Positions 7,435 to 14,787 of a stretch of DNA of 31,289 nt are shown here, in pieces; position 1 is the first letter of the stretch, and each line of letters starts with the position of its first letter. Source of the DNA: an uncultured Oscillospiraceae bacterium. GTDB taxonomy: Bacteria > Bacillota > Clostridia > Oscillospirales > Oscillospiraceae. Where the stretch lies: NCBI GenBank assembly GCA_934561175.1, contig CAKTFW010000015.1, forward strand, positions 1 through 31,289, written 5' to 3'. The translations under genes were made by a program, and so were the position numbers. Below the pieces are notes generated by a model. It was given only the letters and a program-made list of their open reading frames with translations. It made no database searches and was not told the DNA's origin.

Positions 7435-7737
7435 CTATCCCTGCAGTCCAATTTGTGCCAGCATCAGTGTTAGAATCGCACCAACCAAAACCATCAGTGC
7501 TTTTTCCACCATAGTCTCCCACCGCTTTGCCGGTTTCTGTTCCAATGCGTCTACTTTTTTTGTCAGTGTATCCACACTGTGCTCAATAATTGCCTGCTTT
7601 GCCGCGATCACTTCAACCGAGGTTGCAATTCGGTTCAGCGTATCCTGTGCTCCTTCCAAGTCCCGAATTCTCCCTTCATTTCGTTTACTTCGCTCCTCTA
7701 TTCGGACAATCGCTTCGGCCATATTTTCATTTGTCAT
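7435..7737 (-). CDS. XhlA-like coiled-coil membrane protein of a lysis cassette
   Basis: 100-aa protein with an N-terminal heptad-rich coiled coil (about residues 8-70, e.g. IVRIEERSKRNEGRIRDLEG) and one C-terminal transmembrane segment (VEKALMVLVGAILTLMLAQI). This is the layout of haemolysin XhlA from the B. subtilis PBSX lysis module, where XhlA acts with holin XhlB and an amidase. The ATG at 7737 is chosen because AAAGGAGGTG lies 7 nt before it; the open frame continues upstream to 7923 without a ribosome site. It is 9 nt before the holin. Confidence 0.75.
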   Translation of the reverse strand: MTNENMAEAIVRIEERSKRNEGRIRDLEGAQDTLNRIATSVEVIAAKQAIIEHSVDTLTKKVDALEQKPAKRWETMVEKALMVLVGAILTLMLAQIGLQG

Positions 7738-7826
7738 ACCCGCACCTCCTTTCATCCCATCCTGCGCGGTTTGCAGACAATTCCCACGCAAAGGCCTGTT
7801 CACTTCTATTCTCCAATCGCCCAAAA

Positions 7827-7846
7827 GTTGCACGATTCCGTGCAAC
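7827..7846. promoter_or_regulatory. 20-bp palindrome in the divergent region, possible operator
   Basis: Perfect inverted repeat GTTGCACG-ATTC-CGTGCAAC between the lysis cassette and the cysteine-rich gene. Symmetry, length and position suit a dimeric repressor site. As RNA it would also form a hairpin in the leader of either transcript. The regulator is unknown. Confidence 0.4.
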
Positions 7847-7920
7847 ACGCGCGAAATTTTTTTGATTTTCTGCTTTTTACGGTGATATGCAGATTTGATT
7901 TCACATCCCTGCAATCCATG

Positions 7921-7928
7921 CATACACT
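7921..7928 (+). promoter_or_regulatory. Possible sporulation-type -10 element (CATACACT)
   Basis: Matches the -10 pattern of mother-cell sigma-E (CATACANT) and partly sigma-K. It lies 50 nt before the cysteine-rich gene start. No convincing -35 was found. A very similar element is at 26721-26728. Weak evidence only. Confidence 0.25.
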
Positions 7929-7977
7929 GTCATGAAAGCATTTCCGCCTTTCAAATCAACAATTAGGAGGTAGTTCG

Positions 7978-8826
7978 ATGTCAGACAAAAATCAGGGCGG
8001 TGCCGCACTGGATGGCATCCGCGAGGCAGTCTGTATTCATACGAAGAAAATTACCGATAGCTGCCGCGACAAGGACTGTATTGAGGATCTCCGCGTCTTT
8101 CTGACCAGAGAATCCCAGGCAATTCTCGACCGTTCTACAGCAGTAAGAGCACGCTGCGCAGAATTGCTGCATGTTTCCATTGAAGTAGAACCGGTTTCTT
8201 ACAACCAGGGCTATTTCACAATCGACAGTACTTATTTCTATCGAATCGTTGCCGACGCAACCGTCGGCGGCGTCCGCCCCAGCACCGTCTGCGGCCTTGC
8301 GATTTTTACCAAGCGCTGCATTCTCTGCGGCGGAACCGGCAGTGCCAAAATTTTCACCAGCCGAATCTGCGACTGCAACCAACAGACCATGATGCACCGA
8401 AATTGTCCGGAAGCTGTTGTCGAAGTGGTCGACCCGATCATTTTGGCCGCCACAATTGAAGAAACTTGTAATTGCTGCCGGCCCGAAATGCAGTGCGGTG
8501 AAATTCCAAGCGGCATCTGCTCCTGCTTTGATGACGAGCTTGTGCTAAGCGGTGAAACCAAGCGGCTTCTGATCACGCTCGGTCAGTTCTCCATCGTTCG
8601 ACTTGAGCGGGAAACTCAACTGCTCATCCCGGTCTTTGACTACTGCATCCCCACCAAGCAGTGCAACGATACCGCCGTTAACTCTGATGAAAATCCCTGT
8701 GATATGTTCAGTCGGATTGAATTCCCGGTTGACGAATTTTTCCCCGCATCCTGCGAGCCGCTCACCGGTAACACCTCCGGTAACCAATGCGGCTGCGGCT
8801 GCAGCTATCGCACCAGCGGTTCCTAA
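7978..8826 (+). CDS. Cysteine-rich conserved clostridial protein of unknown function
   Basis: 282-aa protein with about 23 cysteines (8%), several paired or clustered: CRDKDC, CILCGG, CDC, CNCC, CSC, and CGCGC near the C-terminus. The N-terminal stretch CIHTKKITDSCRDKDCIEDL looks like a family of uncharacterised clostridial proteins that I recall only by pattern. No signal peptide or transmembrane segment is visible, so it is probably cytoplasmic or deposited from the mother cell. Cysteine richness is shared with cross-linked spore coat/exosporium proteins and with metal-binding proteins; neither is shown. The ribosome site is GGAGG with 7-nt spacing. It is divergent from a phage-type lysis cassette. 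Confidence 0.85.
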   Translation: MSDKNQGGAALDGIREAVCIHTKKITDSCRDKDCIEDLRVFLTRESQAILDRSTAVRARCAELLHVSIEVEPVSYNQGYFTIDSTYFYRIVADATVGGVRPSTVCGLAIFTKRCILCGGTGSAKIFTSRICDCNQQTMMHRNCPEAVVEVVDPIILAATIEETCNCCRPEMQCGEIPSGICSCFDDELVLSGETKRLLITLGQFSIVRLERETQLLIPVFDYCIPTKQCNDTAVNSDENPCDMFSRIEFPVDEFFPASCEPLTGNTSGNQCGCGCSYRTSGS

Positions 8827-8848
8827 CCGTTATCCCTTTTCTATGTAA

Positions 8849-8888
8849 AGAAGGCCCCGGTGATGTTTATCCATCACCGGGGCCTTCT
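8849..8888. terminator. Stem-loop between convergent genes
   Basis: Perfect 17-bp GC-rich inverted repeat (8849-8865 and 8872-8888) with a 6-nt loop, placed 22 nt after the cysteine-rich gene and 39 nt before the end of the convergent membrane gene. There is no long T-run on either side, so it may be a weak terminator or an mRNA-stabilising hairpin. Confidence 0.65.
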
Positions 8889-8927
8889 GATATTCAGTTC
8901 GCTCATAAACCGCCGAGGCAGTCATGT

Positions 8928-9827
8928 TTACTGTTTGCGCTTACGCCGTTCATTCTGGACTTCACGCAGCTTGTCCAGAATCTCCTGATTCTGCGGAATT
9001 TTCAAATTTGGGAATGCATTCAAAATTCGGCGCTGCAGCCGCCGGATCTCCCCCAGCTTTTCCTGCAGTTCCCGCCGCGATGCTTCCTGCCGCTCTGCCT
9101 TCCGCTCGCGTCCCTCTGCGCGAAGTGTCGCCAGCAGCTTTGCCTCTTCTGCACGGTTGGCCTCAACCAGCATCTTTTCTGCGGCGCGGTGCTTCTCACA
9201 CAACCCCCGGTATTCATCATAGCGCTCTGCAGTTTCGCTGACGCGCTGCTGGGTTGAAAGTACTGTTTCAGAAATAGCATCGCCAATCCGGTCAGACATA
9301 TCGTGGATTTCTCCCGCCAGCGTATTGAGAATTTTGAGTCGCTTCTGCAGGTTGTGAATGGTTGCAACCGTCACCACCAGATCTATCACGGTCAGGACAA
9401 TCGCAGTCACCAGAAGAACCAAGCCCAGCACATGCGGCACTGCATTGATCAACCGAAACACAGCAGGATGCACTAATTTCATGACAAAGGTCGCTGCAAA
9501 TCCCCATATCAAAGAAAATTCCAGGCAAATATAGCCTTTTACATTAAAGCGATTCCCAGAGTAGTCCCACCATTTTGCGTGAAAAACCTTCTCCAAAATC
9601 CAGCCTGTCAGGAACTCCAATGCTGTTGTTAACAGCATGGAACCAATCACCAGTACCGGCAAATTGTCCGACAGCGGGGTCAGCGCCAAAATGACCAATA
9701 CCACACCAAATCCATAAATCGGGCAAATCGGTCCATTCAAAAATCCGCGGTTGACAAACTTTCCATGTTTGACTGCCGCAAATCCAACTTCACTGCACCA
9801 GCCAAGAAAAGCATATGCAAAAAACAT
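8928..9827 (-). CDS. CmpB-type putative ABC transporter permease / membrane protein with coiled-coil tail
   Basis: Protein of 299 aa as drawn, of the family labelled putative ABC-transporter permease (ABC_trans_CmpB), whose function is not established. The conserved N-terminal block reads FAYAFLGWCSEVGF, followed by KFVNRGFLNGPICPIYGFG. Four to five hydrophobic segments fill residues 1-150. The C-terminal half is a charged, Arg/Glu-rich coiled coil (e.g. EANRAEEAKLLATLRAEGRE), expected in the cytoplasm. The ATG at 9827 has no ribosome site. A GAAAGGGG site is 8 nt before an in-frame ATT at 9854, which would add nine residues (M/I-YTAYQVAW) and complete the first membrane segment. The true start may therefore be 9854. 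The gene has its own promoter at 9881-9909. Confidence 0.8.
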   Translation of the reverse strand: MFFAYAFLGWCSEVGFAAVKHGKFVNRGFLNGPICPIYGFGVVLVILALTPLSDNLPVLVIGSMLLTTALEFLTGWILEKVFHAKWWDYSGNRFNVKGYICLEFSLIWGFAATFVMKLVHPAVFRLINAVPHVLGLVLLVTAIVLTVIDLVVTVATIHNLQKRLKILNTLAGEIHDMSDRIGDAISETVLSTQQRVSETAERYDEYRGLCEKHRAAEKMLVEANRAEEAKLLATLRAEGRERKAERQEASRRELQEKLGEIRRLQRRILNAFPNLKIPQNQEILDKLREVQNERRKRKQ

Positions 9828-9880
9828 CCATGCAACTTGATAAGCAGTATAAATCGTGCTCGCCCCTTTCTGTTTTTCCT

Positions 9881-9909
9881 ATCATAAAGAAACTGTCAAA
9901 AAAAGTCAA
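9881..9909 (-). promoter_or_regulatory. Promoter of the CmpB-type membrane gene
   Basis: On the minus strand, -35 TTGACT (9909-9904) and -10 TATGAT (9886-9881) with 17-nt spacing. The transcript would begin only a few bases before the GAAAGGGG ribosome site at 9870-9863. Confidence 0.7.
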
Positions 9910-9931
9910 CCAGCCGATTTTCTCACTTTTA

Positions 9932-9960
9932 TTGTGTTTTTCGTGCAAACACGCTATCAT
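9932..9960 (+). promoter_or_regulatory. Promoter of the HAD phosphatase gene
   Basis: -35 TTGTGT (9932-9937) and -10 TATCAT (9955-9960) with 17-nt spacing. The spacer contains a short inverted repeat (GTGTTT/AAACAC). It is divergent from the promoter at 9881-9909, 22 nt away. Confidence 0.55.
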
Positions 9961-9980
9961 AGGCGCAGGAGTTGATCGTC

Positions 9981-10805
9981 ATGGGAAAATTTGATGGTGT
10001 TTTGCTCGCCACTGATTACGATGATACACTGATGCCCTTTGGATGCCACGCACTCTCTGCAGGCAATTTGCAGGCAATCAACTATTTTTGTTCAGAGGGC
10101 GGCCGTTTTACTCTGTCAACCGGCCGGGACCTGCGCAGCTATCAAAGCATCCGTCCTATTGTCCCTGTAAACGCCCCTGTTGTGCTCAGTAATGGCGCCG
10201 TTATCTTTGACGCACAGCAGGAGAATATCCTTTACCAATGTGAACTGCCTCTGGATTTCCGGGCAGATTTGGCGAAGCTGATGACATGTTTTCCGGAAAT
10301 CGGCATTGAGGTGCACCGGGACGACTGTATTTATGTGGTTCGTCACAATGCAGGTGTGCAGGCACATCTGGATAACATTGCCGCCGCGGTCGTGCCTGCA
10401 GAACTTGACACGCTTCCACCTGTCTGTACAAAAATCGCGTTAATTGCACCAATTTGTTTTGAGGAAACACCGCTCAGCCGTGCAATTGCCGCTTACTGTG
10501 CGGCAACCTGGCCGCAAAAATATGAAGCTGCACTCTCCCATGGAATTCTGGATCTCTCCCCTGCCGGCGTACACAAGGGCAGCGGTGTCCTCCAGCTATG
10601 TGAATTATTACAGCTGTCACCTAGCCAACTCTACTGTATTGGCGATAATTGGAATGATCTTCCCATGCTGCGCTGCTGCGCGCAGGGTTTTGTTCCTGCC
10701 TCTGCCCGCCCGGAACTACTGCAGGCGCCAAATCTTTCAGTTGTTCCAGCCTGCAGCGCAGACGCCGTTGCCGCGGTCATTGCCTGGTTGGATCGTCGCT
10801 TCTAA
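9981..10805 (+). CDS. HAD-superfamily (Cof/IIB type) phosphatase
   Basis: 274-aa cytoplasmic hydrolase of the Cof-like HAD-IIB class, which dephosphorylates sugar phosphates, nucleotides or cofactors; the substrate cannot be read from sequence. Motif I is ATDYDDTLMPFG with nucleophile D12 and acid/base D14. Motif II is STGR, motif III the lysine of GVHKGSGVL, and motif IV GDNWNDLPML. The insert between motifs II and III fits the IIB cap. The ATG at 9981 is used because AGGAG lies 9 nt before it; the in-frame TTG at 9972 touches that site. It is a single-gene unit. Confidence 0.9.
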   Translation: MGKFDGVLLATDYDDTLMPFGCHALSAGNLQAINYFCSEGGRFTLSTGRDLRSYQSIRPIVPVNAPVVLSNGAVIFDAQQENILYQCELPLDFRADLAKLMTCFPEIGIEVHRDDCIYVVRHNAGVQAHLDNIAAAVVPAELDTLPPVCTKIALIAPICFEETPLSRAIAAYCAATWPQKYEAALSHGILDLSPAGVHKGSGVLQLCELLQLSPSQLYCIGDNWNDLPMLRCCAQGFVPASARPELLQAPNLSVVPACSADAVAAVIAWLDRRF

Positions 10806-10842
10806 GTTTTGGTTGAAATGCCGGATTTTGTCAAATCGATGC

Positions 10843-10870
10843 TTGCGATCATGCAAAAGCATGCTATAAT
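10843..10870 (+). promoter_or_regulatory. Promoter of the Na/Pi cotransporter gene, with hairpin in the spacer
   Basis: -35 TTGCGA (10843-10848) and perfect -10 TATAAT (10865-10870) with a 16-nt spacer. The spacer carries the inverted repeat CATGC-AAAA-GCATG (10850-10863), a candidate operator. Confidence 0.7.
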
Positions 10871-10932
10871 GACAGATAGTGTGCAATTTTCAAAACTATG
10901 GGCAGCACGGCGTGCTGTGGGAGGGTTTCACC

Positions 10933-12561
10933 ATGTCGATCATTGAGATATTTCTGCTTCTTGGCGGAATTGCGCTATTTCTTTATGGTATGCACATTAT
11001 GGGTGTCGGGCTGAAAAGTGTTGCTGGCAACCGGCTGCGTGACATTCTGGAGCATACCACAAACAACCGCGTTCTTGGTGTGTTTGTGGGTACCGCCGTC
11101 ACGGCACTGATCCAAAGTTCTTCCGCCACAACGGTTATGAGTATCGGTTTTGTAAGCGCCGGCTTAATGACCCTGACACAGGCAATCGGCGTCATTATGG
11201 GCGCCAATATCGGCACAACTGTTACTGCTCAAATTATCGCCTTCAGTCTGGGCGATTATGCACCGCTGATTCTCTTCGCCGGCATGGTCATGGTTTTATT
11301 TCTCAAAAACACCAAAGTTCAGAATGTCGGTCTGATTGTGCTTGGGTTTGGCATGCTGTTTATGGGGATTGACACCATGGGCACCGCCATTGAACCATTG
11401 CGCTCCTCTTCAGAGTTCGCCGCATTTCTGGTACGAATGAACCGTCCGATTTTGGCAGTATTGGTCGGCATTATTTTCACCGCAATCGTGCAAAGTTCTT
11501 CCTCTTCTGTAGGTATTATTCAAGCGTTTGCAATCCAGGGACTGATTGACTACTCCATGGCTGTCTACCTGGTCATCGGCACCTCCATTGGTGCCTGTAT
11601 GCCCGCTGTCATTGCCATGTTTGCCTCAAATCGCGACGGAAAACGCACCGCATTGCTGAGTGTCATTTTCAATGTAATCCGCACTGTATTCTGCTTCGCC
11701 CTCGTCTCGCTTATTCCTGCTGTCACCACTGGCATTGCTGCACTCTCCCCGAACGATATCGGGCGGCAGATCGCCAATGTACATACACTGCTTGCAATCG
11801 CATCCGTATTGGTAGAGCTTCCCTTCACCAATCAGATTGTCAAACTGACTTATAAATTCCTGCCGGAGCGGGAAGATGAACACCATGTTGCAGAGAAAAA
11901 GATGGTCTATATTACGAACAGCGACAAAGTTCCGGCAGCTATCGCCCTGGCACAAGCCAAGCGCGAAGTCTGCCGGATGGGAAAAATTGCACTGGAAAAT
12001 CTGAAGTTGTCGCTTTCCTCTTTCTTTGATCGCAATCTGGAACAGACAGAGCTGGTCGGCAACACAGAAGAAACACTGGATTACCTGAACCACGCAATTA
12101 CAAGCAGCCTCTGCACCCTCCGAACCCCGGAGCTAACCGAGAAGGAGCAAAGCGAACTGGGGCTGATGCTGCTGGCCGTTACGGACATTGAGCGCATCGG
12201 CGACCATGCACAGAATATTGCGGAATATACTGCTTCCGCTCTGCAGGACAATGTCTGGTTTTCAGAAGCTGCTTTTCAGGAGCTGTCTGATCTTGCTGCC
12301 TGCGCAACCGAATCCGTCCGCCTTGCACTGGATATTTATGAGAATAACCGCTTCGACGCCATTCAGGAGGCCACCGCGCTTGAGGCACAGATCGACCAAA
12401 TGCACGAGAACTGCATTCAAAACCACATTGCCCGCCTGATGAACGGCGAATGCGATCCTATCGGCGGTCTGATCTTCACCGATATTGCCAGTGACCTTGA
12501 ACGCTGCAGTGATCACGCTTATAATATTGCAGAGACAATCAATGGCCGCAGCAATACCTGA
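10933..12561 (+). CDS. Na+/phosphate cotransporter family protein with C-terminal PhoU-like domain
   Basis: 542-aa inner-membrane protein of the NptA/PNaS (SLC34-like) family. The two diagnostic inverted-repeat QSSS motifs are QSSSATT (61-67) and QSSSSS (187-192), each within a hydrophobic bundle. Residues 1-310 contain about eight membrane segments. The C-terminal 200 residues are helical and PhoU-like, with TDIERIGDHAQNIAEY and SDLERCSDHAYNIAETI as paired metal-binding motifs. Bacterial members are linked to phosphate import or export; which one holds here is not clear. The ATG at 10933 has a GGGAGGG ribosome site with 7-nt spacing; the longer frame from 10879 lacks one. Single-gene unit with its own promoter and terminator. 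Confidence 0.92.
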   Translation: MSIIEIFLLLGGIALFLYGMHIMGVGLKSVAGNRLRDILEHTTNNRVLGVFVGTAVTALIQSSSATTVMSIGFVSAGLMTLTQAIGVIMGANIGTTVTAQIIAFSLGDYAPLILFAGMVMVLFLKNTKVQNVGLIVLGFGMLFMGIDTMGTAIEPLRSSSEFAAFLVRMNRPILAVLVGIIFTAIVQSSSSSVGIIQAFAIQGLIDYSMAVYLVIGTSIGACMPAVIAMFASNRDGKRTALLSVIFNVIRTVFCFALVSLIPAVTTGIAALSPNDIGRQIANVHTLLAIASVLVELPFTNQIVKLTYKFLPEREDEHHVAEKKMVYITNSDKVPAAIALAQAKREVCRMGKIALENLKLSLSSFFDRNLEQTELVGNTEETLDYLNHAITSSLCTLRTPELTEKEQSELGLMLLAVTDIERIGDHAQNIAEYTASALQDNVWFSEAAFQELSDLAACATESVRLALDIYENNRFDAIQEATALEAQIDQMHENCIQNHIARLMNGECDPIGGLIFTDIASDLERCSDHAYNIAETINGRSNT

Positions 12562-12577
12562 TCTATATCTATGTTCG

Positions 12578-12605
12578 AAAGCGGGAGCAATAATGCTCCC
12601 GCTTT
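12578..12605. terminator. Bidirectional terminator between convergent genes
   Basis: 12-bp GC-rich inverted repeat (12578-12589 and 12594-12605), ATAA loop, followed by T on the plus strand. It lies 16 nt after the cotransporter stop and directly at the end of the convergent lipoprotein gene. Confidence 0.8.
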
Positions 12606-13094
12606 TCATACCAGCTCATCCGTATAAAGGCCAAAACTGGAAAATACACTTTCCATCTGCGCAGTATAATGGACTGCCTTTTCTGCCGTTACAGAAAAAG
12701 TCAGGACATAGGCGCAATCAGTGTCCTCCAAAATTGCGCCGCGGTGCATCAGTTTGTCTTCCTCCGTATACCAGACAAACTGATACAGCGGCATCCCAAA
12801 GCGCTCTGTACAAATCGTTGTCTGACTTTGCAGTGACCGCCCAGTCATTGACAACGCCAGTGTTTCCGCCGTCTGATTGGGCAGTGACTCACTGGTAATT
12901 TCATAGTCTCCCTCATTCTGAATATAACGCCGCAGTTCTGTCGGAACCGAAAAGGCCTCCAAATGCGTATCAGCCGGAATGGCAAACACAATACTGTACG
13001 GTGCAGTTTGTGCTTTTGCCTGCACTGTGTCCGAATTTGCGCATCCACTCAAAAGAAACAAACAGACTGCCATCATGATCCCATACTTTTTCAT
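12606..13094 (-). CDS. Predicted lipoprotein of unknown function
   Basis: 162-aa exported protein. The N-terminus MKKYGIMMAVCLFLLSGCANS is a lipoprotein signal peptide with lipobox LSGC, so it should be acylated by Lgt (encoded in this window) and held on the outer face of the membrane. The mature part is a small mixed alpha/beta domain with no motif I recognise; two further cysteines (TICTERFG, EDTDCAY) could form a disulfide. The ribosome site is GGAGG, 4-5 nt before the ATG. Its start is only 25 bp from the start of the divergent DUF1294 gene, so its promoter must lie inside that gene. Confidence 0.85.
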   Translation of the reverse strand: MKKYGIMMAVCLFLLSGCANSDTVQAKAQTAPYSIVFAIPADTHLEAFSVPTELRRYIQNEGDYEITSESLPNQTAETLALSMTGRSLQSQTTICTERFGMPLYQFVWYTEEDKLMHRGAILEDTDCAYVLTFSVTAEKAVHYTAQMESVFSSFGLYTDELV

Positions 13095-13119
13095 AACGCC
13101 TCCGAAAGGACTGATATTT

Positions 13120-13395
13120 TTGGAATTGGTTGTCCTCTACCTGCTTCTATTTAATGTGCTTGGTCTTCTACTTATGTACCTTGATAAGCATTTTGCGCGC
13201 CGTCATCTGCACAGAATTCCAGAATCCGTACTGATGATGAGCGCAGTGGTCGGTGGCTCCATCGGCGCCTGGTGCGGAATGTATCTGTTTCACCATAAAA
13301 CCCGCAAGCCAAAATTTTATCTTGGTATTCCCACTATTCTTTTTATCCAGATTGCACTGGCCATCTGGCTATGGCGAAGCGGAATCTTTACTTAA
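13120..13395 (+). CDS. DUF1294-family small membrane protein
   Basis: 91-aa membrane protein of the DUF1294 family, function unknown. It begins with a hydrophobic segment (LVVLYLLLFNVLGLLLMYLDK), carries the family block VVGGSIGAWCGMYLFHHKTRKPKF and ends with a second hydrophobic segment (IPTILFIQIALAIWLW). The start is proposed at TTG 13120 with AAAGGA 9 nt upstream. The open frame extends back to an ATG at 12979, but that region lies antisense to the lipoprotein gene and adds residues foreign to the family. Length agrees with the usual 85-95 aa. Confidence 0.8.
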   Translation: MELVVLYLLLFNVLGLLLMYLDKHFARRHLHRIPESVLMMSAVVGGSIGAWCGMYLFHHKTRKPKFYLGIPTILFIQIALAIWLWRSGIFT

Positions 13396-13397
13396 AG

Positions 13398-13435
13398 AAA
13401 AGAGAGCGGCTGCAATATTGCAGCCGCTCTCTTTT
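13398..13435. terminator. Bidirectional terminator between DUF1294 gene and upp
   Basis: 18-bp inverted repeat (13398-13415 and 13418-13435) with a 2-nt nominal loop and A/T-rich outer ends. It begins 2 nt after the DUF1294 stop and ends 6 nt before the end of upp. Confidence 0.85.
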
Positions 13436-13441
13436 TCTTCT

Positions 13442-14071
13442 TTACTTCGTGCCAAAAATTCGGTCACCTGCGTCGCCAAGGCCCGGAATGATATAAGCAT
13501 TTTCATTGAGCTTCTCATCTACCGCCGCAACAAAAATATCCACATCCGGATGTGCTTTCTGAATCACAGCCACACCCTCCGGCGCCGCAATAATATTCAT
13601 CAAAATGATATTTTTACATCCATATCCCTTCAGGAACTGGATTGCTGCCGAAGCAGAACCGCCAGTCGCCAGCATCGGATCCACAATCATAACGGTCCGT
13701 TCCGAAATATCCGGCGGCATTTTGCAGTAATATTCCACCGGGCAATGCGTCTCCGGATCACGGTACAGGCCAATATGTCCCACCTTTGCCGATGGAATCA
13801 GATTCAAAATACCATCCACCATGCCAAGTCCAGCCCGCAGAATCGGTACAATGGCAATCTTCTTCCCCGCCAGCACGCGGCAAGTCGCCGTAGCCACCGG
13901 CGTCTCTATCTGCACCTCTTCTGTCGGCAGATTACGCGTTGCTTCATAACACATCAGCATTGCAATCTCACCAACCATTTCCCGGAAGAGATTAACGCCT
14001 GTGTTTTTATTCCGCAGATAGGCCAGCTTATGCTGCAGCAGCGGATGATCCAAAATGTGTACCGTTCCCAT
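13442..14071 (-). CDS. upp: Uracil phosphoribosyltransferase
   Basis: 209-aa cytoplasmic pyrimidine salvage enzyme: uracil + PRPP to UMP + PPi. The full expected length is present. The PRPP-binding loop is MIVDPMLATGGSA (about 129-141). The uracil-binding C-terminal segment is seen in AYIIPGLGDAGDRIFGTK, and VPILRAGLGM marks the flexible active-site region. The ribosome site is AAAGGAG before the ATG at 14071. It starts 5 nt after the tsaB stop, so it is read as the third gene of tsaE-tsaB-upp, an unusual but plausible partnership. Confidence 0.96.
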   Translation of the reverse strand: MGTVHILDHPLLQHKLAYLRNKNTGVNLFREMVGEIAMLMCYEATRNLPTEEVQIETPVATATCRVLAGKKIAIVPILRAGLGMVDGILNLIPSAKVGHIGLYRDPETHCPVEYYCKMPPDISERTVMIVDPMLATGGSASAAIQFLKGYGCKNIILMNIIAAPEGVAVIQKAHPDVDIFVAAVDEKLNENAYIIPGLGDAGDRIFGTK

Positions 14072-14076
14072 AATTG

Positions 14077-14787
14077 TTAGCTCCTTTCAGTCTGTTGCAG
14101 CTTTTCCAGCCGCTCCCGCTCTGCCTGCGACAGACGGAGATAGTTTGGTTTCAATTCAGCAGCATCGGCAGTAGCCCCCTGCAAATACATCTGCTGCGCC
14201 ACCAACGCAACACCGCTCGCCCGCTGCTGACGCAGATGCTCCGGCAGCAGCCGCAGCCCTGAAACACGCTCTGCCAAAGTATTGGCGCAAAGCATTGCGC
14301 CATCACCAACCAGATACTTCGTTCCCGGATACTGCCCCAATTCCGTCGCCAATTCCTCCAACGAAATTGCACAATCTTCCACCAGTCTGGATAATCTTCC
14401 ATCTTTCCGGGAAAACAACCCATGATAAACCTGCGCACGACGAGCGTCCATCACTGCACAAATTATGCCTTCTGCTCCAGTAAACGCCGCCATTGCCTCC
14501 AAAGTCGAAACGCCGTAACAGGGCAACTGCGCGCCCCAGGCAAAGCCCTTTGCCGCCGCCACACCGATTCGCACACCCGTAAAGCTGCCCGGCCCTGCCG
14601 CGCAGGCCACGGCATCTACATCCGCAACCGTGCGATCACAATTTCGCAGTAAGTCCTCAGCCATCCGTGTCAAGGTTCGACTATGGGTCTGGCCGCTGTT
14701 GGCATAATATTCCGCAACCAGCACACCATCCTCCAGCAATGCCACAGAAGCCGCCTTTGCGGATGATTCAAATGCCAGAATCTGCAA
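14077..14787 (-). CDS. tsaB: tRNA threonylcarbamoyladenosine biosynthesis protein TsaB
   Basis: 236-aa protein of the ASKHA fold that binds TsaD and TsaE in making the t6A37 modification of ANN-decoding tRNAs. Visible motifs are ILAFESSAKAASVALLEDG at the N-terminus, HSRTLTRMAEDLL, and AAGPGSFTGVRIGVAAAKG. The start is proposed at TTG 14787 (MQILAFESS), 8 nt after AAGGAG; the ATG at 14796 follows that ribosome site with no spacer. It overlaps the end of tsaE by 20 nt. TsaD and TsaC are not in the window. Confidence 0.92.
   Translation of the reverse strand: MQILAFESSAKAASVALLEDGVLVAEYYANSGQTHSRTLTRMAEDLLRNCDRTVADVDAVACAAGPGSFTGVRIGVAAAKGFAWGAQLPCYGVSTLEAMAAFTGAEGIICAVMDARRAQVYHGLFSRKDGRLSRLVEDCAISLEELATELGQYPGTKYLVGDGAMLCANTLAERVSGLRLLPEHLRQQRASGVALVAQQMYLQGATADAAELKPNYLRLSQAERERLEKLQQTERS

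Noticed and set aside
6534..7737. Complete prophage
   Set aside because: Only the lysis module is present. No integrase, capsid, tail, terminase or attachment-site repeats were seen on either side.
12979..13119. N-terminal extension of the DUF1294 protein
   Set aside because: It is antisense to the lipoprotein signal region, lacks a ribosome site at 12979, and adds residues not expected in this roughly 90-aa family.
13253..14080. 275-codon open frame on the plus strand over upp
   Set aside because: Antisense shadow of upp, which is unmistakable; it also crosses the terminator at 13398-13435.
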